From Asterochloris sp. CNOR1 (lineage: Eukaryota; Chlorophyta; Trebouxiophyceae; Trebouxiales; Trebouxiaceae), in the NCBI GenBank assembly GCA_963969365.1, contig OZ017750.1:3224001-3288000 (forward strand): DNA of 64,000 bases, in the 5' to 3' direction. The notes beneath the pieces were generated by a model. That model made no database searches, was not told the origin of the DNA, and was given only the letters and a program-made list of their open reading frames with translations. Made by a program: the position numbers and the translations under genes. Every line of letters begins with the position of its first letter. Position 1 is the first letter of the stretch. This document shows positions 1-9,702 of the stretch, one piece after another.

Positions 1-2927
1 GCCCTGGATCATGATGGGCGACTCAATTGCGAGTATATCACAGACCAGAAACTCTGGCGACAGTGGTGCGACCACATGGGCTGGAACCACCTGGTGGTGG
101 ACGCCTCCGAGTACATGCGACCTGAAGGCTCCAGGCACACCCCGTTCCAACCTGTGCCATCTGCACCTGGGCAGGACATGCTGAGGAAGGTGGAGGCCTG
201 GTTCTTTGAAGTCCGCTTGCAGATTGCCGCCCTGGACGGTGGCAGGCTGAGCGTGTGCAGCCTGGACAAGGTGGGTGCACTGCTTTTATTGATCCATCGA
301 CCAGGTTGTCGATGCTGCATACTTCCTTGCTCGGCGCCTAGCGTCTCAGCCGCACCAGTGCACATTTCCAGTCCAAGCTGAATTCTGCAGGCCATCCCCG
401 CCATCAAGAACCTCTGGCGCAATCAGGTGGCACAGAACCTGGCGCAGCACAACGTCGAGCTGTGGCAGAAAAACTGGGGGGAGTACCCGATCTTCAAGTC
501 CCTGAAGGCCGTGTATTGCAAGGAATACACGGCTGAGAGGAACGGTGGTGCGGGCCGTCGCCGAGGACCTCTTGTTTAGGCAGGAAAATGGCGCAGGCAA
601 CAGCAGTGGGATTGCCTACCTCCTGGCTCTGCGGGCTTCGCCTGACCGCAGCGGAATCACTGCGGACAGACGGCTGCAGAACGCGTGCATGGAGATGAGC
701 CCCCTGTATGAACAAATACTGAAGCTGATTCTGGCCTGTGGTCTCACATGTTGCACGCTGTTGGGCACAAACCTTTGCCAGGAACAGACAGTCTGTTTCT
801 GCCTGCAGGAGATACCCACAGCCCCTCACAGGGCCTTGCAACTCACCCAGATCGTCATTAACGACAGAAATGCTCACGGGAGCACAAGCCCTGTGTGCTG
901 GCCCGCGCTCTGGAGACCTGGCGTTGCCCAGTGTCCGCTTTTGGGGAGCAAATGCTAGCACAATATGCAAGCGTCACAGAACTGCTCGCCGCCCAGAGCT
1001 CTGCACAGCTCAGAAAGCACATCATCTTCTCCCGCAAGGACGACTTCACCAAGACCATGGCTCTGGATCCAATGCGAGAGAGCGTCGCGGCTGCAATGGA
1101 GGCGGCTGGCCACATGTGCAGGCCTGACAAGCACCAGGCCATGACAGAGGAGGAACCCCGCCTGCGCATTGCTAGCAGGATCTTCCGTGGCCTCCGCCAC
1201 TCTGTGGCCAGGGAGCTGGCCTTCAAGCATCCCATGGCGGCAGACAACCTCAGCATCCTCCTTCACCACAAGAGCAGCAGGTGACTCTGGCTGCTAGCCT
1301 CTTGCCTCTCCAAGTGCAACCTCAGCAACAGCAACGCCATGCAACACGCCTTTTGCCTGCAGTGGAACAAATTATGAGGCCATGACCTCCTACGTAGGCA
1401 ATCTACTCGGGCTGGCCCTGTGGGTTGGCGGATGGGATGACTACATGCACGAGTACAGGTGAGTGCCTTGCGCGTGTTCCTCAGCACGCTTGTCTGCAGA
1501 GGCCGCTTGCTTGACTCCGAAGATCTACCCCTGCCGTGCTGGAGAGCATCACAAACCTCTCCATCAATCTCTCAAAACTCATGCAGGAGCATTGACACAA
1601 TGTTCTGAAAAGCTGAGCCCAGAGGAGATACAGGACATGTCAGAGATCCTCTGCATGCCTGTGCACGAGGCCCCTCGCTTTGCGCAAAACCTGCGCAGCA
1701 CAGAGACTGCTTTGCTGGAGGTCATCCGCCCTGGCCTCTCCAGCCTACCAGATAGGCCAGGGCTGTCCTTCCACGACGCAACTGTCTTCAGGCTAGTCAG
1801 GCACACTGCCAGGGTGGCATTGCGCGACTTCCCTCTCAAGATCGACCCAGCAGTGTGGGGCGAGCGCTATGAGCAGCGGATCAATAGGATGGCCCCAGGG
1901 CTGCTGCAGTTGCCTCTCTGGGCGGCCTACAGTAGACAGGTCAAGTGGGTGGCTGACCGCATGCTCGCAAAGCGCGTCCAGGTCACCCGCTTCAAGAAGG
2001 ATCCCGCAGCGGGAATGCGGCAGACGTTACAACAGCTGATTGGGGAGCAGCAGCCCCATCAGCGGTCCCCTGGCTCCCAGTCAGTGGGTGCTGTGCTTGC
2101 ACAACAACAGGGCATGCCGCCTGTGCCTACTCAGCTTGCCGAAAGCCCCCGGCACACAGCACTCATAGGTGAGCAGATGCCTCTGCCCAGGACATTGCCT
2201 ACATGAGTGGCTAATCTCCTGATTCAGCCAGCGTACATGACACCACCCACACTGCACACAGAGGATGGCCAATTAGCTTTGGCAGCTTCAGGGATTCCAA
2301 ACAATTGCTGCAGGTGCTCCACAGTTGACACCGCAGGAGACTGCTAGGCAAGCCCCGGCAGTAGCCGTCCCCTTCCGGGAATATTCACCAAGCATGACTG
2401 CCGTGTGGGAGGAGCTGATCAGGAAGGAGAGGTCGCGGCATGGCAAGGCTCATGGCTTCAAGGAGTTGCTCGCCAAGAAGGAGCAAGATCGCATCCGAAC
2501 TCAGCGGGAGGGCATCGGGCGCTTTGTCTTGGCGTGGTGCAAGCAGAGCATGCAACTGACCAAGCATGGGCGCATCAACACCGAGGGCTTTCTCCAAGCA
2601 GTGGACAGATGCCAAGAAGCAGAGGTCAGGCATGTCAGCAGCTTTTTCCACGAGACTTGACGTTGTGCACAGGTAGCACTGGCTGAGCACCTTGCGCTTG
2701 CCATGCAGGTGCAACAGGCTTTGCAATATCTCGAGAACATCCGGGCCGAGTATGCTGACTCTGGCTACATGCGGCCCTGTGTCAAGGGCTTCACGTGCCC
2801 AGACGAGTATGAGCTGCAGTGCAATGCCAAAGGGTGTAGATGGACAGCAGAGACACGCACAAATGTGTGGGCCAAGACACACGCTGCACACTTTCAGGCT
2901 CAGCAGATCAGATGCCCAACAACATGA
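1..2927 (+). CDS. Unrecognised multi-exon gene, 5' end outside window
   Basis: I do not recognise the family. Supported exons are 1-270, 391 to about 540, about 895-1280, 1363-1458, about 1610-2168, 2314-2624 and 2673-2927 (stop). Most are bounded by CTGCAG-like acceptors and GTGAG-like donors, and the last three join in phase. The product is soluble-looking and rich in Trp, Arg and Gln. Its C-terminus contains a C-x(9)-C-x(3)-C arrangement (CPDEYELQCNAKGC) followed by H-x(2)-H, which could be a small zinc-binding unit. The long middle exon is charged and helical-looking. Between about 540 and 900, and again near 1600, the coding signal changes frame without a recognisable intron. Either the copy is decaying, the sequence has small errors, or minor exons were missed. 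There is no membrane segment or signal peptide in the visible part. Function is not assigned. Confidence 0.5.
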
Positions 2928-5440
2928 AGCAGTATTGCAAGACATTCTTGCCCCATTGGAGACTGGCCCATACAATCATAACATCCCTCTTTTGCGGCAG
3001 CCCATTGCAAAATCCTGACACATTTTCTGAGCTAGGGCACCGATGAACAACTCAAGCATTCTGCTGGGGTTCCGCAAGTCATCATCCAAGTTCAACTTCT
3101 GCTTGCTCAAGACAACATGTCATTTAATTGAGCCCATCCTCAAGTCTCCATGTTGAGTGGCTCTGCAACAGGCAATGTGTCCTATTGGGGATGCTGGCCT
3201 GGGCCGGGAATTAGTTCCACCATCATATTTGTGTGTCCCTTCCACCTGGGGTGCGCAAGGTGGTGCTGCATGCACATTGACTTGAACATGCTTGCAGTAA
3301 GTAGCCCATGCAGCTGGCTGCAGGCGGGGCACACTGCCTAGCCCAGGCTCCAGGCAGACTCGCGGTCTGCGCTCGATCAACCTGTGGTGCTGCTGAGCTG
3401 CCTCTGCAAAGCTGCTGCAGGTGGCTCCTGCCGCTCTGAACCCAGTAACCTTTCCCCTACATTGCCTGCCACCTGCAACACTGCATGAGGTGGCGTGAGT
3501 GTAGCTGGGCAGCCCCATACAGTAAGAGAGATGGGCTGCCCAGGCAGCAACAAATTAGGTCAGAGGATGGCACAATGACGCTGTGATTGCCCGAGCCCCC
3601 CAAGCTTCACCATCGCAAGCTGCACAGCCCTAATCTTTTGCTTTTTGTGTCTTGATGAATGATGATGATTCAAGGAATTCTGTGCTCAGAAGTTCAGCTG
3701 TGATGCCAACCCCAGTTGTGCTTTCACAAAAGGGATATCGATTCCAGAGACCAAGCATGACAGACTGATTTACTCTAGCTTGAACCCAAAGCAGGATGCC
3801 CGCCGCAAGGCTGCTGCCAGGGTTGCATGCCCATGCAGGTCGATGACCTGCGACCGAGCTCTGACTGACACTGCAAGCTCTGCACATCGCTGTGCATCCT
3901 CCTGTGCTGATCCAGTCAGTCCCCTAGAACTACCCGCCTAACCAGACTGTGGATGGGCGCCCGCTGCTGCTGTGCGCTGGCTGGCCTCATGGGTGATGTG
4001 GCTGTCTCTGGGTGCAGCCACCTGCCTGCAACACAAACTCAATATCAAGCATGCCCTAAGCGCAGCAGTCCCTTGGCCACAGGTGATGTCCAGCTGGCCG
4101 CACTTGAGTACAGACAACCCTGGCGTGGAGCTCTCGTCCATCTGTGGGTGCCTAGGTGGGCAGCTGTGGCAATGTGGTGAGCTGAGAATGCATGTAGTGA
4201 ATGTATTGTGCACAGTGCTGAAATGACTGGTGCTGTACGGCGCACCACGTCAGGCACAAGCAGTGCCGCCTGCAGGTGAGCTTCCAGCTGTTCCAGGGAA
4301 GGGGCAGCCCGCGCAGGGAGCAGCCTGGCTGCGCTGGCGGTCACTGCGTGGGTCACAGTGGACCACTCGGCGGCACAGAGGACACAGGTCCTCATGCATC
4401 TATAGCAAGTGAGAGCGCACCTCGGCAGCTGCCTCACCCTCCCTGCATGCAGGCTCTTCAGCATGGAGGGGCTGCCTGTCAGCAAGCTGCATGCTGCACC
4501 AGGCCCCTAGATGTGTGTGCAGGCAAGGGGGGGCTGCTTTGTGCAGAGGGATTCCAGCCTGGGCTGTGGCTGACACACGCTGCAGCACATGGCCTTGACT
4601 TGCATCGGCCGGGGGTAGGCAGCCAGTTGCACATAGCCTCCAGGGTAAGCTGTGCTGGGATGCTGCAATTGTAGTTTTGAGTGGCGGGAAGCCTTTGATC
4701 CGCAATGCCTTGCTCTAATGCAACAGCACCACAAGCATCACCTGTAGGACTTGAGGCATCACTCGTGAGCCAGGAGCCCGCAGCTCAGCACATGGATGCC
4801 CACGCTGCATTTTGCCTCGCCGCGACGGCATCATAGCACAGAGCAGCACCAGCCCTCTCTGGCTTGGACAGGACACTCCTTCCAGTGCAAGGACTCCCTC
4901 AGGACAGAGCTGGGGATGTTGCAGGTCTCCAGAGCTGCGTGCCTGCATGCTACTCGTTGCTCAATGTAACTTGGAGTAAGCATGTTGAGCATGTGACACT
5001 GTGTCGCTGAGACCCAGAGTCCCTGATGCTGCATTTTACCATGATGCTGTAGTCTGACCACATGTTTACAGCGCAAACAGCCCCCGCTGCCAAATTGCCT
5101 GAACCACACTTGGAGACAGGTGAGTGTTTTGACAAGAGAACCCCTTGGAAGCCGGCGAACGCTGCACATGGCTCCTCAGGTGGCCAGGCAAGCAAAACTT
5201 GCAGAGTCCATACCCTGTATCTGGCAAAGACTGCTAGGTGGCAGCCAGGCCCCGCTCTGCTGCTGCCAGGACTTCAGCACGCACAGCAAGCAGCAGGTGC
5301 CTGCTGGTTTCTGCTTTTGTCCTAAGAAAAAGGCCACACCTACTGGCAACGACTGGCAGCCCTGTTATACACCATCAGACCCTCCCGCACTTGCTTTCCC
5401 ATCGGGCTTGCACTAATTGCTTGCTCAACCGAGCAATGCC
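2928..5440. other. No convincing gene
   Basis: About 2.5 kb follows the end of the first gene. Short open frames occur on both strands, but none has protein-like composition, matched splice sites or family similarity that I can see. The stretch is rich in GCTGC/CTGCAG words like the rest of the window. It may hold untranslated sequence of the flanking genes, or introns of the START-like gene to the right. Confidence 0.5.
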
Positions 5441-5443
5441 GAC

Positions 5444-5700
5444 AGCCCTCAGTGCACCTTCCGCAGTATCTTAAATCAGCAACTGCATGACACAGCTAAA
5501 CCTCCTGACACTGGATCGCCTGGTTCTCAGTGATAGCCCTCAGTGCACCTTCTGCAGCATCTCAAATTATGCAACTGCATGACACAGCTACACCTCCTGA
5601 CACTGCATCACGAGCTTCTCACTAAGCCCCACCGGCTGGGAATGGCAGGCAGGGTGCGCACACCTTCTGCAGCGAACCAGCAGCGGGGCAGCGCCAGCTG
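5444..5700. repeat. 91-bp tandem repeat, two copies plus a degenerate third
   Basis: The block beginning AGCCCTCAGTGCACCTTC at 5444 recurs at 5535, a 91-bp period with high identity. A weaker third copy around 5640-5690 keeps CACCTTCTGCAGC. The shared core resembles the 3' end of the minus-strand exon at 6020-6190 (GCAGAAGGTGTACGCAGG). The array therefore looks like decayed copies of that exon's donor side lying downstream in transcription. Confidence 0.6.
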
Positions 5701-6019
5701 GTCAGGCGTCCTGCTGGCAGCTTTTCTATGTAACGCATCAAGCAGCTGCCGCAGAACAGGAGCAACAGCGATTCTCGGCAGCGTCGGGCCCCTGAGCCTG
5801 CTATGAGACAGGCATCCCCTCAGGCCCTGGGTGCTCCACCCATTCCAAGACCCTGCCCTGCCTGCTGGTGATGGGTGACAAGCCCTCTAGGTAAAGCTCT
5901 GCAGCATGCCAGCATGCGCCAACAGCAGGGCAGGTTACCCCTCCCCTCGTGTGGCCCCTGATCTTTGACCAGTGAGTGTCTGCAGGCTGGAGCACCAGCT
6001 GCTTCTGCCTGAGCCTCAC

Positions 6020-7185
6020 CTGCTGGCGACGGCTGGCAGGGCCTGCGTACACCTTCTGCAGGTTGTTGACCACCAGCTTCTCCACAATCTTGCCCAGGCC
6101 CATGATGTTGATGTCCACAGTGCCCTGCAATACCTGACGGCAGGTGTCTGACCCCACCTCCTCAATCACCTGCTGCAGCTTCACAGAGGCCTGCAGGCAG
6201 TTGAGTAATTAGTTGCCTTGGTGGTGGTCAGCAGGAGGCGTGGCAGAGCCTGCTCTCAAAGACCTCCTCGATCACCAGCTGCAGCTTCACAGAGGCCTGC
6301 AGGCAGTTGAGTAATTAGTTGCCTTGGTGGTGGTCAGCAGGAGGCGTGGCAGAGCCTGCTCTCAAAGACCTCCTCGATCACCAGCTGCAGCTTCACAGAG
6401 GCCTGCAGGCAGTTGAGTAACTGGTTGCCTTGGTGGTGGTCAGCAGGAGGCATGGCAGAGCCTGCCTTCAAACCTGTAAACGCGCAAAGGCAATGGCTGG
6501 ATGCATGTCCCTCAGCACCACTTGTGCAGGCAGCGGCGTATATGATTGTCTTGGTGGGAGTAAGCGGAGGCATGGCACAGTCTGCTGTGGAGAGCCTTCA
6601 GGGCACAGCAGGGCGCGTGCTCAGCTCTCAAACCTGTAAATGTGCAAAAGCAATAGCTGACACGTGGCCCCCAGAACCAGTTGTGCAGGCAGCAGACCAT
6701 GTCTGCCCTCTGAAAGCCAACATCGACGGAATGTAGGTAGCATGCTGCCAGGCAGACGCTCACCCTGTTGGCAAACACTGGAGGGATGCTGACCACCTCC
6801 AGCATGTAGGGCGCCTGCTTCAGGCAGGCAGGGTCATAGGTGATGATGTCTGCAGCCAGGCAGGGGCCAGCATTCAGCACAGGCAGCCATGAGACGCAAG
6901 AACGGGTTGCAGACACATCAGCAGCCGCTGCAGATCAGGGGCCCACCAGTGTAGACCAGTCTGCCGCCTGGGCGGCAGCATGCACAGCAGCAGCAGTCCC
7001 AAAAGTGGCAGCTACTTACATCAAAGCAAAGCGAGCAGCTCACCGGTGTACGCGAGTTCGCCACCAGGAAGGTACCGACTCAAGCTCTGCGGGACGTTGA
7101 CATCGGGCCTTGTTGTAGACTTGTAGACCTCCTGCTGCCCGTCCATCCAGCCATCTGTGATCTCCAGCTGCCCCAGCTTCATCAC
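6020..7185 (-). CDS. START/SRPBCC-like protein, partial gene model
   Basis: Three consecutive exons are clear on the minus strand: 7044-7185, 6764-6849 and 6020-6190. Phases match at both joins (1/2 and 0/0). They encode about 133 residues. The order is a beta-rich segment (VMKLGQLEITDGWMDG), a central strand (PYMLEVVSIPPVFANR), then GTVDINIMGLGKIVEKLVV leading into a terminal helix. A charged strand of the form GTV-x-I-x-G-x-G followed by an IVEKLVV helix is the usual end of SRPBCC/START-fold proteins, including DUF2505-like lipid-binding families. On that basis I suggest a small hydrophobic-ligand or lipid-binding domain. The 5' exons to the right of 7185 and any 3' exon to the left of 6020 were not found, so start and stop are unknown. 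The acceptor of the 6020-6190 exon has been triplicated (next entry). Confidence 0.45.
6176..6480. repeat. 106-bp tandem triplication spanning a splice acceptor
   Basis: Three near-identical copies have a 106-bp period. The marker TCACAGAGGCCTGCAGGCAG starts at 6181, 6287 and 6393. On the minus strand each unit carries about 60 nt of intron, the CTGCAG acceptor and the first 20-30 nt of the exon starting at 6190 (ASVKLQ...VIEEV). The outermost copy is slightly diverged. Only the copy at 6190 continues into the full exon. This is the youngest example of a pattern seen in many introns of this window. Confidence 0.9.
6469..6705. repeat. Older ~160-bp repeat pair next to the 106-bp array
   Basis: CAAACCTGTAAACGCGCAAA at about 6469 recurs as CAAACCTGTAAATGTGCAAA at about 6629. 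Each is followed by a diverged TTGTGCAGGCAGC block. Parts of the 106-bp unit (CTTGGTGG...GGAGGCATGGCA) also recur near 6550. The relationship suggests successive rounds of duplication inside one intron of the START-like gene. Confidence 0.6.
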
Positions 7186-8174
7186 CTGCAGGGCAGCAAG
7201 CAGCCTGGCAGTGCTGCAGAACACAGCAGTCTGCTGGGGTCCCTGCATGCTGGGTCTGCAGATCCTGGTGTGTCTTGATGGGATGCCGCTGGCCACTCGA
7301 TGCATGTTGCAGAGTCTGCTGCGCTGCTGCAGCCTCCAGCTGTTTTGGTGCAGGGAAGCAGAGAAGCGGCGTCAGCTTCATCAGTGTCTTGGACTCAGCC
7401 TGTGGCGTCTGCACTGCCAGCAATCTTGAGTGATGTCCTGAATGCTAGCACAGGCGATTAGCCTGTCAGATGGCGCAGATGGGGCCCAAGTTGTTGTATG
7501 CACACAATTATGACAGCATCTGGCCGTCATGGCTGAATGAGTAATGATGCAGTGCAGTTGGGCTTGAACATCACAGCCAGCTGCAGGACAGGCAAGCCCA
7601 GGTTGTGCAGGTCTGCCCTCTGCAACTCTCAATGCAGTACATCTGCGGAGGCACCCGGACGCCTTTGCCCCCCTTTTCCAAAGAGAGCAATGTGACTGTG
7701 TAAAATTCATACCTTTGCCAGCAAGCTTCTGGAGGCAGCAGAGTCCCTCTCCACCAGCCATGTTGATGCTGTGATCGGCAGATCTGCACTGACCCTGAAC
7801 TTCATGGTTGACGTCGCTCAGGGAGCTGGACCATAGACCGGCACAGACTGCCGCTGTTGCAAAGTATCGCAGTATTTTATGAGAAGGGGACTGATGCAAT
7901 TAGTATCCAGAGCACCCAAGATATGACTGCATTGACCCGTGCAGATCTGCAAGGGGTGTTGCTGCCAACTATGGCCATTGCCCTGCACTTGTTGCTGCCA
8001 ATCATGGCCATTGCCCTGCACCACATGAGCGTCGGATGATTCTAACGTCACAGCAGAGCCCTGGCTGGGGCATAGTAGCTGAGGAGGGCTCCAGTTGAGT
8101 AGCCCAAAAGACTACTGATGCAGCTGAGTACTGTGCTACGGCCCTCAAAGGTTGCGCACTGATGATTTTTACAG
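7185..8174. other. Intronic/intergenic stretch with one weak coding signal
   Basis: No confident exon is seen. A decayed copy of the first bases of the 7044-7185 exon (TGATGAAGCTG) lies near 7390 on the minus strand. A plus-strand frame at 7857-8039 (LQSIAVFYEKGTDAIS...) has protein-like composition for about 35 residues and then runs into a 33-bp tandem duplication. I cannot tie it to a gene. Confidence 0.3.
7958..8023. repeat. 33-bp tandem duplication
   Basis: GTTGCTGCCA-A-YATGGCCATTGCCCTGCAC occurs twice with a 33-bp period (7958 and 7991). Being a multiple of three, it would duplicate LLP-MAIALH in the plus-strand frame, but whether that frame is translated is unknown. Confidence 0.8.
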
Positions 8175-8384
8175 GGCTCTGGGCTGCTGCAATGGCACCC
8201 CAAGATGAGCACCAAGTTTGACATGGCGGTGGACCCCTCGCCTCCAGGTACATGCATGCTGTTTTGTTGCTGATGTTCAGCAGTGATGCAGACACATATG
8301 AGGACTATGCCAAGGTTGTATCAGTGCCTTCAGAGCATGGTGGGCGGCAAGGTAGCCAAAAAGAGGGATGTGTACCCTCAGTAA
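8175..8384 (+). CDS. Possible 3' end of a plus-strand gene
   Basis: An exon at 8175-8247 follows TTTTTACAG and ends at GTACAT. It reads GSGLLQWHPKMSTKFDMAVD. A second exon from about 8281 joins in phase and reads MQTHMRTMPRLYQCLQSMVG, ending in KKRDVYPQ and a TAA at 8382-8384. Composition and splice signals fit a gene end, but no upstream exons are certain and I do not recognise the protein. Confidence 0.35.
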
Positions 8385-8694
8385 GGAGTGTGATACACCA
8401 AAAATGAGCTGCAAGAGCATTGTGTGCCACTGCTCTCTGCCAGTGCAGTACTGCAACACCACTGGTTTTGTACGCACTCCGGGCAAGTGTGGCCCATATC
8501 ATTCTGGAAATAGCCACACTGCTATATCACTGAGGAGTTGCAAGTGCACTGCTGATGACGTCAGATTTTGTTCATAGGGGGCTGGGAGCGGAGACAATTG
8601 GCAGGCTTAGCATGCAAGCACAAGGTACACAGGAGGCGTGACAGGTTTAAACAAAGAGACACAGATGTTGTTTGAGATATGGACAAGTCAGTAT

Positions 8695-9702
8695 TCAGCT
8701 GACCACTGCCAAGTGTGCCTCAGAACCGTTGTCAGACAGATGGGCAATGGCAGCTGCCAGGCACTTGCCCAGGTCAGTACGTGTGGCACTGGTGCGTGCC
8801 GAGAGCTTGGCTTCAATGCTCTGGTACTCCTCAGCCGTCAAGCGGTAAGCCGCAAAGAGAGTGTCATCTGCTACCCACTCATATGAGTACGAGGGCCCTG
8901 GCGGGGGTGTCGGCACTGGGTATGGGCTGGGTGGTGGGGGTGGGCTTGGGGGTATGTATGTTTGAACACTGTGAAAGCTGGCAGCATAATTGACGTCCAC
9001 TACTTGCAATCTGGTCAGCTTTGCAGCCAGCAGGGCATGCTGAGATTGCTTGCTGGTGGTGAAGGTTGCTGTTGCATTGGTGTGCTAAGGGTACTCCGTG
9101 GGTGCTGGGTATGGACTGGGCAACTGAATGTGGAGGCTGTCAGTGGTCATCACGGTGTACTGGTTGTTGTCCAAGGTTTTGCCTGAGAGTTCCAGTGAGT
9201 CGTCCAGCAGCACCTGCGAAATGGTGGAAAGCCAGGTGCTGACCCTAAACATCAAATGCAACCATCATGGAAGTGCGCTAGCGGTACGCAAGATACTTGC
9301 CAGCCGACGGCAGGCTGTTGGGTCGCAAGAAAGAGTGTAGCTCTGGTAGGTGCGCCCACATGACCTGGTTATGGTCTGAGGCCTAGGTGTGCTCACCTCC
9401 CGCAAGCCAAGGTTGTGCCATGTCCACATGAGGCTGTTGTACACAGTCTGGTTCAGTATGTAGTCTGGCTCCAAGTATCGCTGACGGTCAACCCATTTTC
9501 ACCACCCCTCAGAGCCAAGCTGCTGCTTGAGGAAGAGATGTGGTATCTCTGTCCTCCAGGTGCTGTTGCAGAAGGTCAAGTCGTTCAAGTCAAGCACCAG
9601 GGCGCTGCATTGTGCATATTGCTGCCCAGCTGCTGCATAGTCTGGTCCAGCATGAGCCAGCAGCACAAATTGTGCCACCAGCAGCGGCAGCAGGTTGTTC
9701 AT
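8695..9702 (-). CDS. Secreted proline-rich protein, unknown family, with an in-frame TGA
   Basis: The protein starts at an ATG (9700-9702) with a signal peptide (MNNLLPLLVAQFVLLAHAG). A Cys/Asn-rich region with N-glycosylation sites (CNST, NQT) follows. Exon 1 (9397-9702) is 102 codons in one frame, interrupted by a TGA at 9499-9501 between EGW and KWVDRQRYLEP. Exon 2 is 9297-9375 (TITRSCGRTYQSYTLSCDPT). Another coding block lies near 9110-9222 (VLLDDSLELSG...NQYTV). The last exon ends at TGA 8695-8697 and begins with a PPSPPPPPSPYPVPTPPPGP linker of the kind found in hydroxyproline-rich cell-wall proteins of green algae. The exact joins around 9110-9300 and 9000 are unresolved. I infer a cell-wall or extracellular glycoprotein; no enzymatic motif is visible. 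The TGA could be an error, a disabling mutation or recoding. Confidence 0.5.

Noticed and set aside
3100-3520. Short reading frames on both strands between 3.1 and 3.9 kb
   Set aside because: No splice support, no family likeness and low-quality composition.
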